A DNA stretch of 64,000 nt from assembly GCA_028718805.1 (NCBI GenBank), contig JAQUKY010000003.1, positions 41,123 through 105,122 on the forward strand. Reading direction: 5' to 3'. Position 1 is the stretch's first letter; every line of letters starts with the position of its first letter. The position numbers and the translations under genes were made by a program. Origin of the DNA: Candidatus Nanoarchaeia archaeon (GTDB lineage Archaea > Nanobdellota > Nanobdellia > Pacearchaeales > GW2011-AR1). This document shows positions 10,286-20,478 of the stretch, one piece after another. The notes below the pieces were generated by a model. That model saw nothing but the letters and a program-made list of their open reading frames with translations, ran no database searches and was not told where the DNA came from.

Positions 10286-11440
10286 ATGGGAATCTTTGAT
10301 TTTTTTAAAAAGAAAAAAACCGAATCAGAAGTAGAGATAGTGGGGTTTGATGAAATTAAGGAGTTTCTAAGCAAAAAAAGGCAGGAAATTGAAGAAAAAC
10401 AAACACAGCCTAAAAAAGAGATAAGAGATAGTATCAATGAATTAGTAAGTGCTTTAGAAGAAGAAGCAGAGGCTCTTAAGAATATAGACTTGCAGAATAA
10501 AAGGGCAATGGATATGGAAAAGCTGATTGTAAGGCAAAACCTAGATAATTTTATCCATTACTTAGAAGAGCTGATATCTAATCTGCAAAAAACAGATTCA
10601 GAATCTTTTGAAACATTAATAAACAATGTCAATTCTGTTTTCTCTGATTTTGAAAAGAAGTCTATAATCAGCTTTCAAAAATCAACCTATTTAATCGGAG
10701 AGGAATTAGGAAGAATCAGAGATGATATTGCAAAATTCTTCAGGTTTTTTAATAATCTGGTTAAAGAAAACAGGTTTTCAATAGATCAAATGAAATTAAT
10801 CTCAGCTATTAAAGAAAAATTAAATGAAATTAGTAGTTTAGAAAAGGTAGAATATGAGAACAAGGAGACAATTATTGACATAGAAGATAAAATTAAAAGT
10901 TTAGAAGAAAAAATCCGGGATAAAAGAAGAGAGATTGGAGAGACAAAAGAAAGCAAAGGATATATTGAACAGGTTAATGTTAGACAGGAACTTGAAAGAA
11001 AAAAGACAAAATTAGCAATTGAACTGCAGAAGTTAAAAGAGATGATAGATTTTAAGGCATTGGCAAGAATTTATCATTCAGCTGAAAGACAGATGTTTTT
11101 GATAAAAGAATACAGGGACAATTTTAGAGAATCATTTGAAAGAGATGGCCCAGAAAAACTTCTGGATTTAATTGATATAAAAGAAATAAATCAGAAACCA
11201 ATAAAGGAAAAGATAAAATTAATCGATGAGATTAAGCAAAATATTGATAATATTATAGTAGACAAAGACATAACCCAAGAACTGGAAAGAGATATCAGTG
11301 ATATAAGAAGCAAGATAAGAGACTTAATCTCTGAAAAATCTAAAAAAGAAAAAATAGATGCAAAATTTCAGGAAAATAAAGAGCAGATAAAAAGGCAGGT
11401 ATCAGAGCAGTTAAAGAGTTTTAATGCCATATTAGAATGA
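10286..11440 (+). CDS. Coiled-coil protein, unknown function
   Basis: 384-aa Glu/Lys heptad-rich ORF. Confidence 0.75.
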   Translation: MGIFDFFKKKKTESEVEIVGFDEIKEFLSKKRQEIEEKQTQPKKEIRDSINELVSALEEEAEALKNIDLQNKRAMDMEKLIVRQNLDNFIHYLEELISNLQKTDSESFETLINNVNSVFSDFEKKSIISFQKSTYLIGEELGRIRDDIAKFFRFFNNLVKENRFSIDQMKLISAIKEKLNEISSLEKVEYENKETIIDIEDKIKSLEEKIRDKRREIGETKESKGYIEQVNVRQELERKKTKLAIELQKLKEMIDFKALARIYHSAERQMFLIKEYRDNFRESFERDGPEKLLDLIDIKEINQKPIKEKIKLIDEIKQNIDNIIVDKDITQELERDISDIRSKIRDLISEKSKKEKIDAKFQENKEQIKRQVSEQLKSFNAILE

Positions 11441-11469
11441 AAAAATAAAAGTATATCTAAAGTTAGCAC

Positions 11470-11694
11470 ATGGATGATGAAAATAAAGGATATGGTCATA
11501 GCAATCCTCTTTATGTTGTAGATGAGAAGACTGGCGAGCTAATTCAAGTTTATTTGCCTGCTGATGCAGTAGCAAGTGAAGCAAAACCTGGGGTCAAAGC
11601 AGGCAATCCTCTTCTGGATGAGATAAATCAGCAATTGCGGGAAGAACAATTAATAGAAAAGATGAGAAGATTATACATAAAGAATAAAAAATAG
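11470..11694 (+). CDS. Hypothetical protein
   Basis: 74-aa ORF following coiled-coil gene. Confidence 0.5.
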   Translation: MDDENKGYGHSNPLYVVDEKTGELIQVYLPADAVASEAKPGVKAGNPLLDEINQQLREEQLIEKMRRLYIKNKK

Positions 11695-11812
11695 ATAAAA
11701 GCTTAATTTTCTCATTGCAAAGTAGATAAGTTCTGCAGATTATCAAAACCCATATTTTCAATAGTTTTATATATGGTAATATCTTGTATAAATTAATAAG
11801 GAGGTGTTTAAA

Positions 11813-11947
11813 ATGGCTGCATGGGGCAAATGGGTCGCAATTGTTGGCGGAGTAATAGCTATAATTGGTCAATTTTGGGGCGCAACTTATTACTTACCAG
11901 TAATTGGGGGAGTAGTCGCAATCGTTGGCGGATTAGGCGCAGAATAA
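11813..11947 (+). CDS. 44-aa Gly-rich hydrophobic small protein
   Basis: MAAWGKWVAIVGGVIAIIGQFWGATYYLPVIGGVVAIVGGLGAE preceded by strong SD GGAGGTG; followed by T-rich tract. Confidence 0.75.
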   Translation: MAAWGKWVAIVGGVIAIIGQFWGATYYLPVIGGVVAIVGGLGAE

Positions 11948-12020
11948 ACCTTTTTATTTATTTTTAATTTTTTATTTAATTTTTTTACTTTTTCTTATTT
12001 TTTTTAATTTTATTAATATT
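11948..12020 (+). terminator. Multi-T-tract archaeal-type terminator
   Basis: CCTTTTTATTTATTTTTAATTTTTTATTTAATTTTTTTACTTTTTCTTATTTTTTTTAATTTT directly after the 44-aa ORF. Confidence 0.6.
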
Positions 12021-12130
12021 ATTTATACTGAGCAGTCTACGGTCATATTCCACGTACACCTGTTCAAAACAATTAGACTAAAACGAGTAGGCTCGGTTAA
12101 ATTTAAATAATCTCCTCTCTTAATCTAATT

Positions 12131-13114
12131 ATGAAAAAGGGGTTAGTGATAGGAATTGTTGTAGGAATTATAATAATCTCTATTGTTTTTTTCTTATTAA
12201 ATTATACATACAAAAACTCAAATGATGTAGAAGTAAATGATATAGGATTAAATGAAAGTAACTATGCTTTAACAAACACCAGCACTTTAATAAATGCCAC
12301 GGATGATAGCAGAGAATCTAATCAAAAAGCAGAGGATATTGACCCAAATAATCTTTCGAATACTATCTGCAACCAACTACCTACATCAAGCGACTTTGGT
12401 TTAGATGACAACTATTATTGTCTTGCAGTTGTAAATCATAATATTAGTTTTTGCGAGAAAATGCTTGGAAATGATACAATGGAACTCGGTAATTTAGAAG
12501 AATCAGAAGAAGACTTAAATGATAAAACCCCTTACTATATTTGCTTGGCTATATCTGATGGAGATTCTTCTTACTGTAAAAAGGCAACAAGAGAAGATGC
12601 TAAAAAAACATGTTATAATGTACTCGCCCAAACAAGTGGAAACATAAATTTCTGTAGTGATATTGATTATGACCAAAATGATAAGCAGCAATGTTATTTT
12701 AATTTCGTAAATGCTTTGTATTGGGAAGATAAATCAGAAAAGATAACAACAGAGGATTGTGATAAAGTTGGCATGAATGGTGGGAATCAGGACAAAAATA
12801 CCTGTCTAGCATTTAAAGAACGGGATGTTTCCATTTGCGGAAGTAATAAAAATTGTTTAACTTTTTTTCCTCAGGAGATGTCTTTTTGCGATGGTGTGAC
12901 TTTTAAAGATGAAGAAGAATGTATTCGTGATAGGGCTATGGTAAATGAAAATATATCAATATGCGGGACCTTATCTGAGCAAACAAGAAGAGACGATTGT
13001 TATGGAGATTTTTCCAGTCATATTCAACCGAGCACCACAATTTGTGATAAAATAATCGGCATAGAACGTAGACGAGGATGTTATATAGATGCTGCAATAA
13101 ATCTTGCTAAATGA
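12131..13114 (+). CDS. Membrane-anchored Cys-rich secreted protein, unknown function
   Basis: N-terminal TM, many regularly spaced Cys. Confidence 0.7.
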   Translation: MKKGLVIGIVVGIIIISIVFFLLNYTYKNSNDVEVNDIGLNESNYALTNTSTLINATDDSRESNQKAEDIDPNNLSNTICNQLPTSSDFGLDDNYYCLAVVNHNISFCEKMLGNDTMELGNLEESEEDLNDKTPYYICLAISDGDSSYCKKATREDAKKTCYNVLAQTSGNINFCSDIDYDQNDKQQCYFNFVNALYWEDKSEKITTEDCDKVGMNGGNQDKNTCLAFKERDVSICGSNKNCLTFFPQEMSFCDGVTFKDEEECIRDRAMVNENISICGTLSEQTRRDDCYGDFSSHIQPSTTICDKIIGIERRRGCYIDAAINLAK

Positions 13115-13263
13115 TTTATTTGATTAAAGATTAAACAGATTCATTAAAAATTGAGTAATATTAATGTTTTTATTAATCTTATTTACATCTGAATCTCGTG
13201 AGTTCGATTCTGGTGTCGTCCATTCAACTAAATCTTTAAAAATCATTTAAATATTTGTTTTAG

Positions 13264-13803
13264 ATGAAAGAACCATTAAAAATAATTGCGCGATTTGATA
13301 TCAATGAAGATCAAAGACAACCTTTGAGTGGACGAGCATATTTAAGCCCATTTCATTTTGAAAAAGCATGTAATTCAGATATACCTTATGTTGTTAGAAA
13401 ATTAAGAGAGGTTGTTAAAAGTCCTGAGTTTAGTACTATTAGAAAAATTGGATATAATCATACTGTTGCCCTTATATGGGCCGAAAAGTTAGCCAATGGA
13501 CATTATGATGAAATGATTGACTTTTTTGGATGGAGTTTTGATAGATGGGATAAAGATTCTGACCTTAGCTCCTGGAAGACTAGAAATGGACTTATTGTTT
13601 CTGTAAATTTAGGAATATCACAAATAACTTCTGAAAATGGAATTGATATCCTTAAAGCAGAAAAAGATTATAGGCATTCAACTTCATCAGAAGAATTCAG
13701 AATAACAGGACCAGAATTAGATAAGTATGGTTTAAAATTAATGTATGATTTTTGTAATCCTACGGGCAGGATAGAATTAAAAAATATGCAAAAAAGTTAT
13801 TAA
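13264..13803 (+). CDS. Hypothetical protein
   Basis: 179-aa ORF. Confidence 0.65.
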   Translation: MKEPLKIIARFDINEDQRQPLSGRAYLSPFHFEKACNSDIPYVVRKLREVVKSPEFSTIRKIGYNHTVALIWAEKLANGHYDEMIDFFGWSFDRWDKDSDLSSWKTRNGLIVSVNLGISQITSENGIDILKAEKDYRHSTSSEEFRITGPELDKYGLKLMYDFCNPTGRIELKNMQKSY

Positions 13804-13817
13804 AGAAGTATTGCCTT

Positions 13818-14646
13818 TTAAGTATATAATCTCAATCTTCCTTGCTGCCAGTCCTTTACAATCAGGACAGCAGTCCTGTTCTCATCAACCCTGTTACCTT
13901 TTATCAGAAAACTCTTCTTAAGCCCTAATTGGTTAATTATTGAGTCATAGTCTTCTGCTTCTATTCCAATTCCATAAAAATCTTCAAATGCTTTTTTATT
14001 ATTTTTCATGAACAGCTTAATTATAGAATCAGCAACAGTTTCAGCATCTTTCAGTTTTTCAATATCCCTTGCTCCGATTAAGCCATATCTTATATCATCA
14101 TCAGCCTTCAGAGGTATCACTCCTGGAGTGTCAATTAACTTGATTTCATTACTTGCCCTAATCCAGTGAATGCCGTGGGTTGTTCCTGCCTTCTTGCTTA
14201 CTTTGACTTTCTTTCTATGGGCCAGCATATTGATTATAGAAGATTTTCCAACATTAGGATATCCCAGAACACCTACAATTATCTCTCCCTTAGCCTCTCT
14301 GTATTCTGATGTTGGCTTGGTTACCTTGTCCCTCCAATCCCTTTTCCCGTATTTTTCAAATACCTGCTTGATTTTAGAAGTTAAAATTCTGGCAGAATGC
14401 TTGTTTTCAGAAGATACAAAAACAACCTCTCCTTCCTGGCTAAGTTTTTCTATTGGCTCCCTGATACTTTCTTTTGAGGTTAAATCGCTTTTATTAATAA
14501 CAAAGATAACCGGCCTTTTAATTTTCTTGATAAGCTCTTCAACTTCCTCATTTCTTGAAAGCTCGACCAGCCTTGCGTCTAATATTTCCAGGACAATGTC
14601 AGATTCGGTTATAATTCTTTTAATTGAATCCCAATATAGTTCCATG
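13818..14646 (-). CDS. Circularly permuted GTPase (YlqF/RbgA/MMR1-HSR1 type)
   Basis: Order NKSDL (G4) then GYPNVGKSS (G1) then DTPGV (G3); start set to ATG at 14646 because ORF-track extension overlaps the divergent gene. Confidence 0.9.
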
Positions 14647-14695
14647 AAAAATAAATAACAATAATCCTTATAAACCTTAAGCAAATCAAATAAAT

Positions 14696-14983
14696 ATGAG
14701 TGTAAATTTACTTTTGCAAACATTACCATCATATCATAAGGTTTGTAGCACAAAATTAGAAGAAAGAACAGTTCCTGTGGATGGAAGAGTTTTAAGTCTT
14801 AATCCTTATCCTGTAAAATATTGCCCAGAATGCAAAGTATATATTTTTGGAAATGCTGAATCAAAAAACCCAGAAAGAATTGGAAAACTAATAACCCTCG
14901 CACAAGAACAGACAAATTTAAAAACAAATGGTTCAAAATTTAGGGTTGATTATTTACAAAAAATTAATAAAGATAACCTTTAA
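14696..14983 (+). CDS. Hypothetical protein with CPEC-type motif
   Basis: 95-aa ORF. Confidence 0.6.
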   Translation: MSVNLLLQTLPSYHKVCSTKLEERTVPVDGRVLSLNPYPVKYCPECKVYIFGNAESKNPERIGKLITLAQEQTNLKTNGSKFRVDYLQKINKDNL

Positions 14984-15007
14984 AACTATTCAAAATCTCC
15001 TAACTCT

Positions 15008-15403
15008 ATGAAAAAAGATGTTTTGTTCATATGCAAAAGTAATGTAAACAGAAGCCAGTATGCAGAAGGATTTTATAACAAACTAATTAATAAAAATAAA
15101 GCAATTAGTGCAGGGGTGCGCGTACCAGCTGAAAAACCATCAAAAAAAGGAGCAACTATTATGCTGGAGGAAGGCGTGGACATATCAAAGCAAAAAGTAA
15201 AACTTCTCAAAAGAAGTATGTTAAAAAATGTAAAAAAGGTTGTTGTGATTTGCAGGAAGCAATTTTTGCCAAAATATGTTTTAAAATTTGAGAATATTGA
15301 ATTTTGGAATATCAGAGATCCTCATTTTTCTAGCATGAAAGAGAGAAGGAAAATCAGGGATAAAATAAAAAAGAAGATTCTTAAATTAAACCCAAAGTCT
15401 TAA
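15008..15403 (+). CDS. Low-molecular-weight protein tyrosine phosphatase / arsenate reductase-like
   Basis: MKKDVLFICKSNVNRSQYAEGF P-loop (CxSNxxRS). Confidence 0.8.
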   Translation: MKKDVLFICKSNVNRSQYAEGFYNKLINKNKAISAGVRVPAEKPSKKGATIMLEEGVDISKQKVKLLKRSMLKNVKKVVVICRKQFLPKYVLKFENIEFWNIRDPHFSSMKERRKIRDKIKKKILKLNPKS

Positions 15404-15427
15404 AATCTTCTAAAATCTCTTCTTTTT

Positions 15428-16618
15428 ATGAAAAACACAAAACATAAAATAGAACTTTTAGCACCAGCAGGGGATTTTGAGTGCTTGATGGCTGCTGTAA
15501 ATGCAGGAGCAGATGCTGTTTATTTGGGATTAGAAAACTTTAACATGCGGGCAAGAGCCAGAAACTTCAAGCTGTCTGATCTGCCCAGGGTCTCAAAGAT
15601 ATGCAAACCCAAAAAAATCAAACTATATTTAACTCTTAACATTATTGTTTACGATTCTGAATTAAAAAAAGTAGAAAAAATAATAAAAAAAGCAAAGAAA
15701 TTCATTGATGCAATAATATGTTCTGACATTTCTGTTATGCTTTTATGCAAAAAATACAAAATTCCTTTTCATGTTTCAACCCAGTGCAGTGTTTCAAACT
15801 CAGAAACAGCAAAGTTTTACAAAAAATTAGGGGCAAGCAGGATTGTTTTAGCAAGAGAATTAAACTTAAAACAAATAAAACAAATATCAAAAATAATGCC
15901 TGTGGAAGTATTTGCACACGGGGCAATGTGCCTGTCTGTCTCTGGAAGATGTTTAATGTCCCAGTTTTTATTTAATGAGTCTGCAAACAGGGGCAGATGC
16001 ATTCACCCATGCAGAAGATTTTATAACATAAGGGACAATGAAGGAAATGAGTTAAGAATTGACAATAATTACATACTTTCTGCAAAAGATATCTGCACCC
16101 TGCCCTTTATTGAACAACTTAAAAAAGCAGGAATTTCTGCATTTAAAATAGAAGGCAGGAACAAAGAGCCAGAATATGTGAGCACAGTCATAAGTATCTA
16201 CAGAAAATCATTAGACAAAGAATTAACTAAAAAAGAAATAGAAGAGAGCTTAAAGGAACTAAGCAAAGTCTATAACAAGGGATTTTCTTCAGGTTTTTAT
16301 CTCAAGCTTCCAACATCAGATGATTTCTCAAAAACAGAAGATAGTTCCTCAACTCAATCAAAACAGTTTATAGGCAAGATAAATCATTATTATCCTAAAG
16401 TAGAAGTTGGATTAATAAAATTAAACACAGGAAAATTAAAAGTTGGTGATGAGATTTTGATAATAGGAAAAACAACAGGAGTTTTAAAACACAAAATACA
16501 AAGCATGGAATCGCATCATAAGCAGATTACAGAAGCAAAAAAGGGTGAGGAAATCGGGATTAAGCTTCCTCTTTGCAGGAAAAATGATGAGTTGTATAAA
16601 GTGATTAAGAAAAACTAA
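15428..16618 (+). CDS. Peptidase U32 family protein
   Basis: ELLAPAGDFECLMAAVNAGADAVYLGLENFNMRARARNF...EVFAHGAMCLSVSGRCLMSQ. Confidence 0.93.
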   Translation: MKNTKHKIELLAPAGDFECLMAAVNAGADAVYLGLENFNMRARARNFKLSDLPRVSKICKPKKIKLYLTLNIIVYDSELKKVEKIIKKAKKFIDAIICSDISVMLLCKKYKIPFHVSTQCSVSNSETAKFYKKLGASRIVLARELNLKQIKQISKIMPVEVFAHGAMCLSVSGRCLMSQFLFNESANRGRCIHPCRRFYNIRDNEGNELRIDNNYILSAKDICTLPFIEQLKKAGISAFKIEGRNKEPEYVSTVISIYRKSLDKELTKKEIEESLKELSKVYNKGFSSGFYLKLPTSDDFSKTEDSSSTQSKQFIGKINHYYPKVEVGLIKLNTGKLKVGDEILIIGKTTGVLKHKIQSMESHHKQITEAKKGEEIGIKLPLCRKNDELYKVIKKN

Positions 16619-17247
16619 ATTCTTCCTTTTAATCTTTCAACTGTTTTTTCAAGGGTTTCTCTGTCTGGATTACGTTTCCAATTCCAGGCATTAGGATTAA
16701 CATAATTTGCAACCATTTTTCTGAAATATTGGCTTGGCCTATTAAAGTTTTGTTCAGATAATAATTTCCATCCATCTAAATTTTCAACATAAAGATAGGA
16801 AACTCCTCTTTCTAACAAAATTTTTCCCTTTTCAAATCCTTCAACCCTTTCAACTCTGTAAAATAAACCCTCCCCCTTAAGCCTTGACATTAAGTCTAAA
16901 GCCCAGTCCTTTGTAATATCTATTCCAGGAACCACATGAAGATGAGCATGATCAATTGATTGTCCTGATTTAGGTTTTCCTACCCGGGGACCATGTTCAA
17001 ATATTAAGGCGGGCTTTTTATATTCTGATTTTATAATCCCCTTAACGCTGCTTAACAATTCATTTAATTCAGGATATAATTTAGGAGGGACTTCTGCAAA
17101 ACCCAAATAATGCTTTTTAGGAACAATTAATAAGTATCCCTCAATTCCTATGGGGCCAAGAGTAGGTATAACAAAAAAATTAGAGGTCTGGCAAAGCACT
17201 CTGTCTTGATTAATCGCGCGTCCTAATCTACAGCAATTACTGCTCAT
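16615..17247 (-). CDS. HIT-superfamily protein
   Basis: SIDHAHLHVVPGIDI (HxHxH). Confidence 0.8.
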   Translation of the reverse strand: MSSNCCRLGRAINQDRVLCQTSNFFVIPTLGPIGIEGYLLIVPKKHYLGFAEVPPKLYPELNELLSSVKGIIKSEYKKPALIFEHGPRVGKPKSGQSIDHAHLHVVPGIDITKDWALDLMSRLKGEGLFYRVERVEGFEKGKILLERGVSYLYVENLDGWKLLSEQNFNRPSQYFRKMVANYVNPNAWNWKRNPDRETLEKTVERLKGRI

Positions 17248-17356
17248 ATTTCTTAAATAAAAAGTCTATTTATAAGTTTTTAGAGGATATAAGACAATAT
17301 TATCATACATTATCTCAAGCACAAATTTTTTTAAATGCATCTTTCTTAGATAAACC

Positions 17357-17809
17357 ATGAATATTCAAAGAGTAAAACAAGGGGCTAAGATAACTCTTTA
17401 TAATGGTATATATACCATACTTTTTGGGCTCTTTCATATTTTTCTTGCAGAATATAATATGAAAAATAATTTTCTGGCAATAGACTCTATCTGGAGGTTA
17501 TTTGTTAAATACAACCCCCAGATATACAAGTTATTTATTCTCTCAAACATAAGCCTTGGAATCTTAATGGTAGCTTTGGGGGTGTTTATATCATATCAGT
17601 CTTATTTTATAATAAAAAGAAAAGATAAATTAGCCTGGTCTATTTTGCTCGTCTCAGGGACCATAAGCTGGATAGGTTTATTGACAATTTCTGTTTTGTT
17701 CAGAAACTGGATATTGATTATACTAAGCTCTGTGGGATTTATCATGTTCATATTCGGGATGCTGCTCCCAATAAGTTATTATCTTTCAAAGAATTATCTT
17801 GAATATTAA
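17357..17809 (+). CDS. Four-TM membrane protein
   Basis: 150-aa ORF with four hydrophobic segments. Confidence 0.65.
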   Translation: MNIQRVKQGAKITLYNGIYTILFGLFHIFLAEYNMKNNFLAIDSIWRLFVKYNPQIYKLFILSNISLGILMVALGVFISYQSYFIIKRKDKLAWSILLVSGTISWIGLLTISVLFRNWILIILSSVGFIMFIFGMLLPISYYLSKNYLEY

Positions 17810-17810
17810 G

Positions 17811-18521
17811 ATGGCAATAAAATCCGGGCTTCCATTTTTGCCAAATGAAGGTATTATCTTTTTAGATAATTGTGCTTTTAATAGGGATGATTATATCTTT
17901 ACAAATATAGAAAGAAAATATCATTCACCAGCTTATTTAAAAAAAGAGATTGTAAGACTAACCTCTCTTAAGACCCAGCTCTCTGTTATGGATAATTGGT
18001 GCACAATTAAAGAGGTTATAGAAGAATTTATAGATGGAAATCGGACATTCAATTATAAAATCAAGTCTTCTAATTGCATTCAACGAGAAAAAGCACTTAA
18101 AAATCTTTTAGAGCAAAGAAAAGAAACTCTTCAGATATTAAATCAAGAACATGTAATCGCAGATAATAGTATAGTTAATGAATTAGAAGATATAATAAAG
18201 GAAATAACCCCCCAAATTGAACAAAAATTTAATATGAGAGAAGGAAAAACAAATAAAAAAAGGACAGATATAAAATTAATTTCTCTTGCATTAGCATATG
18301 CAAGACAAGACTATTCCTTTATCTTTTCACAAGACCAGGCTTTATTAAAAACTTTTTCAGACTGTGCAAGAGATTTATATTTATATCCTAAAACTTATGT
18401 TATTTCAGACAGATTTAAAACACCTATTCCGACTCAATCCTATAATGAGGTATTAAGAAGGGTAAGAGAGAATCCTAATACTCATAAAACACAACCAATT
18501 TCCCAGTTTCATCTCTCATAA
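17811..18521 (+). CDS. PIN-like domain protein (putative)
   Basis: FLDNCAF near N-terminus; DIKLISLALAYARQDYSFIFSQDQALLK toward C-terminus. Confidence 0.55.
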   Translation: MAIKSGLPFLPNEGIIFLDNCAFNRDDYIFTNIERKYHSPAYLKKEIVRLTSLKTQLSVMDNWCTIKEVIEEFIDGNRTFNYKIKSSNCIQREKALKNLLEQRKETLQILNQEHVIADNSIVNELEDIIKEITPQIEQKFNMREGKTNKKRTDIKLISLALAYARQDYSFIFSQDQALLKTFSDCARDLYLYPKTYVISDRFKTPIPTQSYNEVLRRVRENPNTHKTQPISQFHLS

Positions 18522-19212
18522 AAAACCTGTCACCATCATCATTCCATATATTTGTTTTGCTCTTATATCCTTTAGATTCTGAAGAATCTAAGATATCTAA
18601 CCTAAAGATGTGGTTAGCATCATCTTTAACACTCCAGCCCTCTAAACTGCAATCAAAATCACAACTATTTTTAATTATAAAAAACTCATCAGTGTAATTT
18701 AATTCAAGAAGTTCAATACAATTTGTGCATTCATCATTGCTTTTTTCCCATAATTTTATTTCATTATCTTTTGCATAACTCTCTGCAACCCAGAACTTAT
18801 CTTCATATCTTAATCCTTCAAGCATAAAACTTGTAGCAAGCCCTTCCTGCAAAATCTCTGAATTTAACAGCCTGTTTTCATAAAAAACATATCTCAGCTT
18901 TCTGTCATATTTATCAACATCTTCTTTATCTCTTAAAATCTCAACACTTTTATTCTCAATTTGTTTTAGAAAATCTTTTGCCTCATCATAATAAGGCATT
19001 TTCTTTTCGGGGGTATTTATTCCCAAAAGGCGGGTACTCTGATTGTTACAAATAAGGGTGTCTCCATCAATGACTCTACTGACAAAACAGCTCTCTTTCT
19101 GATAATTTTGTGAATTTGAAATATAGTTTCCTGTAAGTTTTGGATAATAAACTGACAATAGCACCAAAATGAGTATTACTAATAAAAAGACTAATAACCT
19201 CTTTATTTTCAT
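18475..19212 (-). CDS. Secreted thermonuclease (SNase) with C-terminal lamin-tail-like domain
   Basis: RVIDGDTLICNNQSTRLLGINTPEKK; C-terminal ELLELNYTDEFFIIKNSCDFDCSLEGWSVKDD. Confidence 0.88.
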   Translation of the reverse strand: MKIKRLLVFLLVILILVLLSVYYPKLTGNYISNSQNYQKESCFVSRVIDGDTLICNNQSTRLLGINTPEKKMPYYDEAKDFLKQIENKSVEILRDKEDVDKYDRKLRYVFYENRLLNSEILQEGLATSFMLEGLRYEDKFWVAESYAKDNEIKLWEKSNDECTNCIELLELNYTDEFFIIKNSCDFDCSLEGWSVKDDANHIFRLDILDSSESKGYKSKTNIWNDDGDRFFMRDETGKLVVFYEY

Positions 19213-19291
19213 AAAATTACAAGGTCAGTAAACTTTATAAATAGGTATTCTTACTTAAAAGAGAAGAAGAGTTCTGTAATAAATATTGAAA

Positions 19292-19615
19292 ATGAATAAA
19301 CTAAATTTACCCTCCCAACATAATCTTAAAAAAGGAGATATTAGAATTAGGTTCTTTGGGTTAGATAAAAATTTGATAAATATTGATTCTTGTTTGATTC
19401 GTATGGGCATTATTACAAATGTAGGAGATAAAGGATACGATTTAAGTGAGTCCGTTATCTTAAAAAATCAACCTTATGAATCTAAAGAACCTCTTTTATT
19501 TTTAAGGAGAACAAATGGAAAACTTGAAACAATATCTGCATCACATTCATTTGATGAAAAATTTTCTTCTTTTTTGAATTTTTATGGCTTAAAAAACCTA
19601 TCGAAGGTTTTTTAA
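19292..19615 (+). CDS. Hypothetical protein
   Basis: ATG 6 nt inside ORF-track TTG start. Confidence 0.55.
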   Translation: MNKLNLPSQHNLKKGDIRIRFFGLDKNLINIDSCLIRMGIITNVGDKGYDLSESVILKNQPYESKEPLLFLRRTNGKLETISASHSFDEKFSSFLNFYGLKNLSKVF

Positions 19616-19637
19616 ACATACTTTTTCAATTAAATTC

Positions 19638-19946
19638 ATGGCAAAGGTAAGAATTAAGCTTAAAAGTATGGATATTACCCAGTTAAACAATATCTGTAAT
19701 GAAATAAAAGAAATAGCAAGCAAAGCTGGGACTCCAATGTCAGGCCCTGTTCCATTGCCAACTAAAAAGCTTAAAATAACAACAAGAAAATCCCCTTGCG
19801 GAAACGGCACAGCAACTTTTGATAATTTTGAAATGAGAATACATTCAAGATTAATAGATATCCCTGCAGATGACAGGCTGCTTCATGCTGTAATGAGATT
19901 ATACATTCCAAGAAGTGTTACAATAAAAATTGAGATGAAGGAATAA
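19638..19946 (+). CDS. rps10: 30S ribosomal protein uS10
   Basis: KVRIKLKSMDITQLNNICNEIKEIASKAGTPMSGPVPLPTKKLKITTRKSPCGNGTATFDNFEMRIHSRLIDI. Confidence 0.96.
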   Translation: MAKVRIKLKSMDITQLNNICNEIKEIASKAGTPMSGPVPLPTKKLKITTRKSPCGNGTATFDNFEMRIHSRLIDIPADDRLLHAVMRLYIPRSVTIKIEMKE

Positions 19947-19965
19947 ATTTTATTCTTAATGAAAA

Positions 19966-20475
19966 TTATCTAATCAAATCTTCTGGGGTGAATAAGTATC
20001 TTAGTGGAACGCTTAATCCTCCCTCCCCTCTTTTGCACACTGCATAACATCCGAGCATTTCTGCTCCTGTCGGTTCTAAGGTTTTAATCATTTTTCTGAA
20101 GCTTCCCCCTGTTGTGAAAACATCATCCACAAAAGCAATTTTATCCTGCTTGTTTGGGATATATCCGTCAATCCACCCGCCCTTCCCATGCTTTTTAGGT
20201 TCATCTCGGATAAGGGTTAATGGTATATTGTATCTTGAAGAAATAACTGAAGCAGGGGACATACCCCCATATCCTGCTGTTGCAATGCAGGTTGCATTCT
20301 TATCAATTCTTCTCCATAATTCTTCTGATATCAAAGTTAATGCTTCAGGATTTCCATATGCTTTTTTGACATCAACATAAAAATCAGAAGCCAATCCATG
20401 TTTTAAGGTCATATTCTTGTTTTTATGGTAGATTATGTCAAGCGGTTTTAATAATCGGATTAATTTCTTTGACAT
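19966..20475 (-). CDS. pyrE: Orotate phosphoribosyltransferase
   Basis: PRTase signature KIAFVDDVFTTGGSFRK plus GWIDG. Confidence 0.85.
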   Translation of the reverse strand: MSKKLIRLLKPLDIIYHKNKNMTLKHGLASDFYVDVKKAYGNPEALTLISEELWRRIDKNATCIATAGYGGMSPASVISSRYNIPLTLIRDEPKKHGKGGWIDGYIPNKQDKIAFVDDVFTTGGSFRKMIKTLEPTGAEMLGCYAVCKRGEGGLSVPLRYLFTPEDLIR

Positions 20476-20478
20476 TTG

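Noticed and set aside
14170-14658. 162-aa plus-strand ORF
   Set aside because: Antisense to the circularly permuted GTPase, which has clear motifs.
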